Below, piece after piece: positions 20,355 through 28,121 of a stretch of DNA of 28,121 nucleotides (positions are counted from its first letter, which is position 1; each line of letters begins with the position of its first letter). Made by a program: the position numbers and the translations under genes. Under the pieces are notes generated by a model. The model was not told the DNA's origin. It did not search any database and worked only from the letters and a program-made list of their open reading frames with translations. Source of the DNA: Isoetes engelmannii (lineage: Eukaryota > Streptophyta > Lycopodiopsida > Isoetales > Isoetaceae); assembly GCA_011763485.2 (NCBI GenBank), contig JAANSK020047798.1, forward strand, positions 1-28,121, read 5' to 3'.

Positions 20355-22773
20355 ATGGCGTCGTTAAGAAACTCACTACGGCGATCCTGTGAGGTATATG
20401 CCTTTTCTACAAAACCTTACATGCCCATTTTGCATTTAGACAATTGAAATCAACGCATGTTATTCTTAGATCATTGGAGAATTATCTTCTGAAGGGAATA
20501 CTGCAAATTTAACCCGCAGGTATGGTCTTTGCATATCGTTGTATTTGTTCTCTGTGTGCTTCTAATTGCATGTTTTATTTCCAAGAATCACTGAAAAAAT
20601 AGAAGCGCTGACAAGAGATTGTGAGCATGGTAAGATGGATCAGGCACTTGAGGCTGCAGAGAATATGCAACAGCAAGGCATTTGCTTAACCCGGAACATT
20701 GCATACTGCCTTTTGCAGCAATGCGGAAAAACCATAGACCTGGAGTATGGAAGACGAGTGCAGTCCCTTATGCTCCACAATGGACTCAATTCTGTCGCTG
20801 TCTTGGGCAACCATATTATTCGTCTGTTTGCCAACAGTGGAAGCTGGATTGAAGCAAATGAAGCATTTTATAAGATCTCAAATTCAAATGCATATACATG
20901 GAGTACAATCATTTCAGCAAATGCCAAGTTTGGTGAAAGTAAGAAGGCCCTTGACTTGTACCACAAAATGGGAAATTCAGGTAATGAGTGCGACAAATTT
21001 GTCTATATAGCAGTCTTGAGTGCATGTACATTGTCTTGTTCCTTTCAATGCGGAAGGCTCTTCCATGAACAGATCATTATAAATGGTATGCAGTCAGATT
21101 TAATTATTTGCAATACCCTTCTTGATATGTATGCCAAATGTGGAAACCTGGTAGAGGCATGCCATGTCTTTCAAAGAATACCAAACCGAAGTGTTGTTTC
21201 TTGGAATTCAATGATTGCAGGATATTCCCAAAATGGGGAAGCATTACATGCTATAGAAGCCTTCGAGAAAATGCAGGAGGAAAATATGGAGCCAACCGAC
21301 GTCACATTTTTGGGTGTATTAAAAGCATGTGCCCGTATAGGATTCATAGAAGTTGGAAGGAGTATCCACGATCAGATTATTAGAAGGAGATTGCAGTTTG
21401 AGGTCAGTGTGGCAAACACTCTTGTAGATATGTACTCCAAATGTGGAAGCCTGAAGGAGGCTCTTAAGGTTTTCGATAAATTGTGGAACAGAAGCATAGT
21501 GTCATGGGGTGCAATGATTGCAGGTATGGTTCAGCTTGGAGAAGGATGCATGGCTCTACGTTGCTTCCATAAAATGCAAGATGAATCCTTAAAGCCAACC
21601 AATGCCATTCTTATTAGTGTTTTGAAAGCATGTATCATCACAGGAGAAGTACTATATGGCAGGCTAATTCATGAACAGATGATTGAGAATGGATGTCATT
21701 TGGATGTTCTTGTATGGAGTGCCCTAATCGATATGTATGCAAAGTCTGGCCATCTGGAGGAGGCCGAGAAAACATTAAACAAATTGCCAAGTCAAGATGT
21801 GGTTTCATGGGGAACAGTGATTGCAGGATATGCTCAACATGGAGATGGGTTACTTGCTTTAAGCTGCTTCGAGAAGATGAAAGAGAGATCCATTGATCCA
21901 AACAATATCATTTTTTTGGCTCTCTTAAAAGCGTGTGCTAACATAGATGCCATAGAGCAAGGTAGGCTCATACATAATTGGGTATTAAAAAATGGACTTG
22001 AACCAGATACCGTGATGGGGAGTGCTTTGATCAATATGTATGCCAAATGTTGGAGCCTAGATGAGTCACGCAAGGTTTTCGATGAGTTGTGGGATCGGGA
22101 CATTATTTCATGGAATACAATGATTGCAGGATATGCCCAATATGGGGAAAGCTTTCCTGCTGTAGAGCTTTTTGAGAAAATGCAACAAGAGAGCATCGAA
22201 CCAGACGAGGTAACATTTCTGAGTCTCTTGAAGGCCTGTGCCAATGCAGGGGCAGCAGAGCAGGGGAGGCTCATTCACAAGGAAATTACAAAGAAAGGAC
22301 TTGAGCTAACTGCAGTTATTGGCAATAGTCTTATAGATATGTACGCTAAATGTGGCAGCCTGAAAGAGGCACAAAGAGTCTTTAATGGCATGCCAAATCG
22401 AGATGCCATGTCATGGGGTGCAATGATTGCAGGATATGGCCATCATGGGGAAGGGGTTCTCACCTTAGAGTGTTTTGAAGAGATGCAAAGGAAGAGTATA
22501 AAACCAGATGAAGTTTCATATACGAGTATTTTAATCTTGTGCAGTCATGTAGGTCTTGTAGAGGAAGGGCGCTGGTATTTTAAATCTATGAGTGAACAAC
22601 ATTGCATTATGCCCACTATTGCACATTGTACCTGCATGGTGGATCTTTTCGGCCAGGCAGGATACCTACATGATGCAGAGAGTTTGCTGCAGAGCACTGA
22701 ACCCAATCTTAGTGGATGGATGTCTTTGCTTAGTGCTTGCAGAATGCATGGCCATGGTGAGCTATGGAAGTAG
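20355..22773 (+). CDS. PLS-class pentatricopeptide repeat protein, three exons
   Basis: Probably an organelle RNA-binding protein, as usual for this family. Exons: 20355-20393, 20470-20519, 20586-22773, joined in phase to give 758 aa. The long open frame has no ATG near its 5' end. Two tiny upstream exons supply MASLRNSLRRSCE, a short Arg/Ser-rich leader typical of mitochondrial or plastid targeting; both introns are short (76 and 66 bases) and GT-AG. About six P-L-S triplets follow with a period near 101 residues, each showing DMYAKCG or a variant, S-W-x-x-M/V-I-A-G-Y and LL/VLKACA. The protein stops at SACRMHGHGELWK, where the E motif normally begins, so E, E+ and DYW domains are absent. 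A consensus donor at 22757 (CATG|GTGAGC) could permit splicing to a further exon, but no E or DYW motif was found downstream. The RNA target cannot be inferred by eye. Confidence 0.88.
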
Positions 22774-23579
22774 TCTGTTTGGGTTCTCATGGGCCGTTCA
22801 TGCTGCTGACACAAAAATGCTTGTACTGCATACCTTCTGAGAATGTGCATGTGGATTGCATTGAAAATTTCTGACAACCACAAATCTGTAGTTAATGAAG
22901 GAGCTGGCTTTGCTGATTAAACAGGGTATTCATCTTGTATTTTATCATAAGCAGCCTTGTTGCATCTCATAAGGTGTTCCTCCTCCAATCTGAGCTACAA
23001 AGAAGACGCAGACAGAAATAAAATTTGCCATGATAGGATTTTGAGACACATTGCAGCTTCACACCACGGGCTTAACATTATGTTAGGTTCATTTGCTCAA
23101 ATGATTCGTTCAAGTGGTTGGCAATTGGGATGGCTGTATTTCTTCACCATGGTAGATAGAAATCGCACTGTCTCACGACGTTCTAACCCAACTTATATAC
23201 CACTTCATGCTTTACCAATACTGGATGCTGCATGAAAATTTCGTGCGATATGAATGAACTAGGTGGAAGATGAGAGGGGTCAAATGGGCTATATATGCAT
23301 CATATTACGCTCTGCCTCAAGTTTAAGGATGTATAAACAAAAGCTGAGTATGTTGAAGAAGTCTGGTATAATAAACGTTTGCGAGACATATGCTAGGAAC
23401 AAAGACTTCAAGGAGGAGTAAGTTGACACATCATCTTCCTGTTTGAGCTCAGACATAGACATGACAAGGATTATATTGGAAGACAAGAAACTATAAAGGG
23501 GCATGCATGATGGTGCACATGAATGCCTTCTACCATGAAGTGCATCTTAGCTTCATTTATGTCAATTATCTGATACATA
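22774..23579 (+). other. 3' flank of the PPR gene
   Basis: No E, E+ or DYW-like motif and no other gene was recognised in any frame. The open frame at 22957-23235 lacks family resemblance. Confidence 0.45.
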
Positions 23580-23725
23580 GCTACTGGGAACTAAGTTCCC
23601 AACTCCGTTCCCGTCCCCAACTCCGTTCCCAAGGGTCCAGAGTTCCGGGAACTCCTGCCCAAGTTCCCAATTCCAGTGCTACCGGGAACTACGTTCTGGT
23701 AATGGGAACTTTAGTTCCCGGTAGC
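23580..23725. mobile_element. 146-bp element with ~21-bp terminal inverted repeats (GGGAACT-rich)
   Basis: The left end GCTACTGGGAACTAAGTTCCC is matched by the reverse complement of the right end, GCTACCGGGAACTAAAGTTCC, with one substitution and one extra A. The interior repeats the theme: CAACTCCGTTCCC occurs twice within about 35 bases, and GTGCTACCGGGAACTA again near 23677. No coding capacity exists. It fits a small MITE or palindrome-rich satellite unit. No target-site duplication was identified with certainty; an A run follows the right end. Confidence 0.7.
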
Positions 23726-25275
23726 AAAAAAAAAATTAACATGAAACTTACATAGGAATGTCCAAAAAACAAAGTCTAATGGCAAAAAGGTAACGAATTG
23801 TCTTACTTTTTTATACTCTGTAACTTTTACTCTGTAATTTTTTTTGGTCTGCTGCGTTTGGGCGGCAACGCTGTCAGCCGGACCCCTGGTGCTGGATTGG
23901 AGTGAAGCTAAGCTGCTGCTCTATATCTATCTGCTATCTACTGCTATCTAATCTACTGCTGCTATGACTATATCTGCTGCCGCTATCCCTGAAGAATGAA
24001 GATGTACAGATGCAGCAGGTCACAAGTAAGTATAGCTGAAAAAAAATTATGATTTGGCTTTAGTTGGGGGTTTCAGTTTGATTGATTAGATTATGTCTCA
24101 AGTAAAGTTAGGCAAGACAACAGAAACGATTACAGTCCATCTCATTTTTAAGCAGATATTACATACAAGTAGATGAAAAGAGTTTTGCAGCGTGTATGAA
24201 AAACGCCATTACCATATGTAACATAGATGGAGGATGGGTTACACTTCTTCTGGTTTCTTGGATGAGTTGAATTAGATTGTGTCTCAAGTTAGGCAAGATT
24301 GAAGGCTTATAAATCAGGAGTTTCCATCCAATAGAGGGATAAAGTATAGGTAGTTAATGGGAGACGGGGATGGTCAAGCATAGATTCATTGTCAATAAGA
24401 CAGATAAGTTTAAATTTTTGCAGCATTATAGATGATTCAGAATTGTGGAGCAGCAGGGTCTTGCCATCATCGACCTCTTATCTTGTGAGTGAGCAGCAAG
24501 CAAACAAGGTATCATTCATATTATTCTGTTTATGAAACAGTCATTAACTAGAGTCTCTAGGACTGAGGAAGAAGACCTTTGCGAGACTCTAGGAGTTGTC
24601 GAGGAACTTAATGAATGAAAGTAATGTTTTCTTTGTCTATTCCTTAATTCTTAGATGATGTAAACATAGACTTAGAAGTTGTTGTTTCTTTTTGCAGGAT
24701 AAAGAACGAAAGAAGTGGAAAATATGTTAAATAAACAAGCAAATATGGTAAATATGTTCAGTCAAAGAAAATAAACAAGCAGAACAAAAGGAGGGGATAT
24801 TAGGTTGTCGTTGATATTCACTGACTCTTGTTTTAAACTATTTGTATGTGCTTCTGGATTCAGAAGTTTAGCTGCAGCTTCTATGATAGATGAACATGCC
24901 TTTTCTGGAGCAAGTTGGAAGTGCTTCATAGCTTGTTTCAAGGGTATTGGAAATATGCTAGTGGCATGCCAAATATGTGTCATTTGTCATGAATAAGAGA
25001 GTAAATAATAAGTTATCCTAATGTAGTAGACATACTTGTGATTTAGGAACGGTTGGTGTTAAGGTCATAGGCAACATTGTAGCCCATGGTATTTTCGGTG
25101 CAAGTTACATTTGACAGCATACATATGTAATTGTTCAACTTTGCATGTAACGGCTTGAGTCACAAAGATTGTGAAGTGGTGATCAAGACCATCGATAGAT
25201 GAAGTAATGGCTCCTATTATGAAGGGCACTATTGTTTTGGCTGTAGGACTCACATCATAAATATTGTCCTACGAG
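23726..25275. other. Intergenic DNA with simple repeats, no recognised gene
   Basis: An impure (CTGCTATCTA)n-like stretch spans about 23918-23992. TTAGATTRTGTCTCAAGT with GTTAGGCAAGA occurs at about 24087 and 24271. Open frames around 24762-24996 on both strands lack family resemblance. Confidence 0.4.
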
Positions 25276-25789
25276 CAATGCATTTGCTACTATATAGCTT
25301 GCTATGGCAGAGTTTGACTGTTGCTTATTCCTTTCAATAATACTTCAAATTTGATTCTACTCTCCTGATCAGACTCGTGTGTGTAACGCAAGAGTCCGTT
25401 ATTTTTGGATATGAGTACTAGTTATCAGTACTAGTACTTATAACTAATTATCAGTACCTCTCCAGTACTGATAAATAATTATCAGTACAGGTCCAGTACT
25501 GCTCCTCCAGTAACTAATTATCAGTACGTCGACAAAAAAAAAGGAATTATTTTATTATTTCATTTTATTTTGAAAAAAAAAAAGATATTTAAAATTTTGA
25601 CGGCGATAAGTCCGATGAGGTGGTTATCGGACTTCGCCTTTTACGTCACCTCTAGCCTCGGCCCTAACGGGCCTCGGCTGTTATCAGCCGCGTACGGACA
25701 ATGCATTTGCTGCTGTATAGCTTGCTATGGCAGAGTTTGATTGTTGCTTATTCCTTTCAATAATACTTCAAATTTGATTCTACTCTCCT
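25276..25789 (+). repeat. 91-bp direct repeats flanking a 332-bp module
   Basis: 25276-25366 and 25699-25789 match at 88 of 91 positions (both start CAATGCATTTGCT). The module between them holds four exact copies of TTATCAGTAC (starting at 25422, 25448, 25479, 25518), several CCAGTACTG, AT-rich spacer, and a GC-rich group of hairpins. Terminal direct repeats this short without a PBS or polypurine tract do not make a normal LTR element; tandem duplication followed by insertion of a small element is the alternative. Confidence 0.85.
25602..25690 (+). repeat. Cluster of hairpins inside the repeat-flanked module
   Basis: AAGTCCGAT (25608-25616) pairs with ATCGGACTT (25626-25634), extended by GGCG/CGCC. 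GGCCC/GGGCC pair around 25660, within two direct copies of GCCTCGGC. CGGCTG (25675-25680) pairs with CAGCCG (25685-25690) across TTAT. The block is much richer in GC than its surroundings. Confidence 0.7.
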
Positions 25790-26102
25790 TAGAATCATTT
25801 CAGAATGATACATATGTTTATACATACAGTGAAGTCATTACGTACATTGAATATTTGGCACCTCTTGATTTTGGGTATTCTCGTGGACAATCCAACAATT
25901 GAAAAGAATAGCAGAGCGCTTAGACATAATATGCTCAATTGATATTTGATATTCATTTATCACATTGGCACTAAGCTTAAAGCCCCCCCCTCCCCAATAC
26001 ATATGCACTCACACATACCTATTTGATTGCACACTTCATCAAGAACAAATAAACAAACAAACAAACAACTATTGACAACCCAAACGACAAGGTGTTGTTT
26101 TT
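25790..26102. other. Intergenic DNA with poly-C and (AAAC)n tracts
   Basis: A C8 run lies near 25983 and an (AAAC)n microsatellite at about 26046-26069. No gene is seen. Confidence 0.5.
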
Positions 26103-26290
26103 CCTTTGGCTGTTGGTAGAGGAGTTCGTCAAGGATGCCCCCTGACTCTGTTATTGTTCATTATGGCATCCTGCATGCCCGCCAAGTGGGGGGCTATACA
26201 CTATTGGAGTCCATACAATAGGGCACCTAGAGATGTTCGAGGATGATAAAACCATTTTGCTTCAACGCCAGTTAGGGGCTTCACTCTTGT
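26103..26290 (+). pseudogene. LINE reverse-transcriptase fragment
   Basis: PLAVGRGVRQGCPLTLLLFI in one frame is the conserved RT block usually reading G-V-R-Q-G-C-P-L-S-P-L-L-F. After a frameshift, LEMFEDDKTILL stands where the catalytic F/Y-A-D-D motif belongs, with Glu replacing the usual Ala. The two motifs are closer together than in an intact enzyme and lie in different frames, so this is a dead, shortened copy on the plus strand. Confidence 0.8.
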
Positions 26291-26631
26291 TTAGCTCTCG
26301 CTCTCACTCTCGTTCATGCTCGTGATATCCCCCTAGTTATAGTCGTCTTTCTTATGATCTTGTTGGCAGTCTCGATCATCCTTGTTCTTATGGTCTTGCT
26401 TGCCCTTTGGGCTCTTGTACATATATTAATTACATTATTACATGATATAGATTCTAGTTTCTTCATATTTTCTTTACAGCGTTCTCGTATTTTGCCTGTA
26501 GGCTCATGTGCAGTGATATTTTTTACGCATTTTAGTCTCTAGGCCTTGTTCCCTTTGTTCTTTGAGTCTCGTCATCACATGGAGGTCCTTATAACGAGAA
26601 GAAATAATTGGAAGATATGATGCAAGGGATA
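26291..26631. other. Intergenic T/C-rich DNA, no gene seen
   Basis: Contains CTCTCGCTCTCACTCTCG near 26295. The open frame at 26354-26542 is only a hydrophobic reading of T-rich DNA. Confidence 0.4.
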
Positions 26632-26697
26632 GGGCGGATCAAAGCGTTATATTATCAACTCCATCTCAAACGGGCGGATCAAAGCGTTATATTATCA
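26632..26697 (+). repeat. 26-bp direct repeat, 40 bp apart
   Basis: The 26 bases beginning GGGCGGATCAAAGCG occur at 26632 and 26672, and CTCAAACTCCATCTCAAAC-like sequence surrounds both copies. Confidence 0.9.
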
Positions 26698-26912
26698 TCT
26701 CAAACTCCATTTCGAAGTGTAAGGAATATTGAGCAGCTTGATGATGGACAAAGGCAGACAAGAAGGTTACCAAATCCATGTTCAATTCAGAATTCTATTC
26801 TAACTCTTGTTCTTGCTCCAGTTTTCAGTTCTAGTCCTACTCCAGCCCTTAATCCTATTCTAGTCCATCTTGTTATTCTATGGTTCTACTATATGCCCAG
26901 ATCCAAATTCTA

Positions 26913-27070
26913 GCTGGTATTAAATTCATGCTTTATTGCTAGTCCATTATTGTGTAGTGGCCTCCCTGATACTCTAGTCTTTGAATCGGTTCTACCTGCT
27001 ATTGAATTGATGCTTCATTGCTAGTTCATTGTGCTATGATCTCCCTAATATTCTAGTCTTTGAATCTGTT
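26913..27070 (+). repeat. ~78-bp diverged tandem duplication
   Basis: 26913-26991 and 26996-27070 share TATTRAATT.ATGCTT.ATTGCTAGT and TCTAGTCTTTGAATC.GTT with scattered substitutions and small gaps. Confidence 0.8.
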
Positions 27071-27112
27071 ACTGTCCATGTTCAAGATCTAGTTTCAACA
27101 GAATCTCCTCCA

Positions 27113-27443
27113 GTTCTTGAGGATGTTCATGCCTTTGTCTCTATTCATGATCTAGAATCGCCTAGAATCTGTTCCCGTGCTAGATCCTCCAATTTCGTAT
27201 CCAATATCAATCTCTACTTATCTTTCAGATCTTACCCTTGCGTTAAACCTTGTTCCATGTCTACATCTCATTCTAGACAAAGATCTTGATATTAATTCAA
27301 CTCTTGATCCAGTACTATCTTCCCATGTTCTTGAGTATGCTCATGCCTCTATTCCTACTCCTGATCTAGACATCGCTCAATTTCTAGATCCTCCAATTTG
27401 TGTTCCAATCGATCTCTACTTATGTTTCAGCTCTTACCCTTAA
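27113..27443 (+). repeat. ~210-bp diverged tandem duplication
   Basis: GTTCTTGAG.ATG.TCATGCC, CTGATCTAGA or a variant, CTAGATCCTCCAATTT and ATC.ATCTCTACTTAT.TTTCAG.TCTTACCCTT occur in order in 27113-27242 and 27327-27443. One plus-strand frame stays open through much of it (27177-27443) and reads as a repeated LDPPI..PI motif. It could be an old repeat-encoding gene segment or the leader of the neighbouring LTR element; neither is established. Confidence 0.75.
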
Positions 27444-27652
27444 TAGCCTCCACATGAAGTATCTGCCGATGGGGCTTCTTGGGGTTCCTAGCTAATTCCT
27501 GTATGCCCGATGCGCTAGCACCAATATCGTCCTCTACGAACTTAAAAGTTATGGCCACTTGAAATACAAGACCTAGGTTAGCCTACTTACAACCTAATCG
27601 GTATAACTAAGTGGCCATGGCCAGTGCTATGATCCGGTCTACCAAGATCATG

Positions 27653-28121
27653 GCTATAATACCACTGTGACGCTCCTCGGTCCTATACGATGCTCTCATC
27701 GTATAAATACGGGAAATTCTCTTTCCCTGCAACACTATCACCAGGAAAGCCCCTACGTCTAACTGGGACCACTTGTGATGGCCCAAGTGTCTGAGTGAAG
27801 GACAAGGAGGTGTCATTGGCTCCATTCTTTCACTGGGATATCATATGCGGCGGAAGCGTATATACATGTTAGCACAAGCCACGATACATATAAATAATAT
27901 GCCACCTCAAAGAGTATCCATCATCAATACGAACATCAACATACATCGAATAACATTCGTAATACACATCATAACTGAAAACTCTACCCTGGGCTCAAAC
28001 TCAATGGGGTTAATTGACAGTCTGGGTCTCATGATAACAATAGAAGTGTGACGTTCCATAATATTATACGGTATAAATACCGTATATTATGTATGCCACG
28101 TCACTGGTACATGCCGTAGAT
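27653..28121 (-). mobile_element. LTR retrotransposon: PBS and part of a 5' LTR, minus strand, truncated by the window
   Basis: On the minus strand an LTR ending CGTCACA (27673-27667) is followed by one base and then TGGTATTATAGCC (27665-27653). This matches the initiator-Met tRNA primer-binding site (TGGTATCAGAGCC) at 11 of 13 positions, so the spacing is textbook. The LTR extends right from TGTGACGCTCC at 27667. A second TGTGACGTTCC at 28047 suggests either a nested or adjoining related LTR, or an LTR of about 380 bp. Both starts are followed by small palindromes (TACGATG/CATCGTA at about 27687 and ATACGGTA/TACCGTAT near 28066). No gag or pol was recognised to the left. Confidence 0.65.

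Noticed and set aside
20566-20585. Start of the PPR protein at 20566
   Set aside because: The codon there is TTG, not ATG, and the bases form the end of an intron (TTTCCAAG). Upstream exons supply an ATG in phase.
22957-23235. 92-codon open frame after the PPR gene
   Set aside because: No E, E+ or DYW motif, no family resemblance; probably 3' flank.
24762-24996. Open frames on both strands (AAAKLLNP on the minus strand)
   Set aside because: A passing likeness to hAT transposase wording is too short to support a call.
25608-25637. Hammerhead-ribozyme-like CCGATGAG and TTCGCC
   Set aside because: The conserved CTGATGAG core has a substitution and no GAAAC strand or three-stem layout could be formed; a plain hairpin explains it.

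Overview
This is plant nuclear DNA: AT-rich, dense in retrotransposon debris, with long spliced genes using GT-AG introns. The repeat-rich PLS-class PPR protein, a second decayed PPR copy and the style of the LINE remnants suggest a fern or another non-flowering land plant. That placement is inference; no marker gene fixes the species.

Layout. 1-357 is the 3' end of a LINE with its poly(A) tail. 1190-2790 is a roughly 1.6 kb composite of nested inverted repeats, including many copies of the 14-bp palindrome TTCGGGYRCCCGAA, and it ends about 60 bp before the TATA box of the first host gene. 2793-7936 holds promoter, 5'-UTR intron and 13 coding exons of an intact group 1/2-like sulfate/proton symporter (SULTR, 650 aa with C-terminal STAS domain). 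7937-12200 is repeat-rich intergenic DNA with several tandem duplications and a 33-bp micro-insertion of a LINE 3' end with a 17-bp target-site duplication. 12.2-17.1 kb is a graveyard: LINE reverse-transcriptase C-terminus, a PPR pseudogene fragment, a LINE ORF1/endonuclease block, LTR-like repeats and a second poly(A)-tailed insertion.

17814-20048 (minus strand) carries a multi-exon gene that no single ORF reveals. Its last two exons encode a recognisable Ulp1/SENP-type C48 cysteine-protease core with His, Asp, Gln and Cys in order. A GC-rich exon upstream in matching phase encodes a basic protein with an AT-hook-like RGRP motif, and further short exons continue the frame. It is the least ordinary gene here. 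20355-22773 (plus strand) is a 758-aa PLS-class PPR gene whose real start lies in two tiny upstream exons. Its 5' end faces the unresolved 5' end of the protease gene, so the two probably share an intergenic promoter region.

22.8-28.1 kb is again non-genic: a 146-bp terminal-inverted-repeat element, a 91-bp direct repeat flanking a hairpin-rich module, a LINE RT fragment, diverged tandem repeats, and a minus-strand LTR with adjoining primer-binding site running off the right edge.

The two clear host genes are unrelated in function: sulfate uptake at a membrane and, by inference, organelle RNA processing. There is no operon-like logic. All exon coordinates are read by eye from splice consensus, reading frame and family similarity. 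No alignment or transcript was available.
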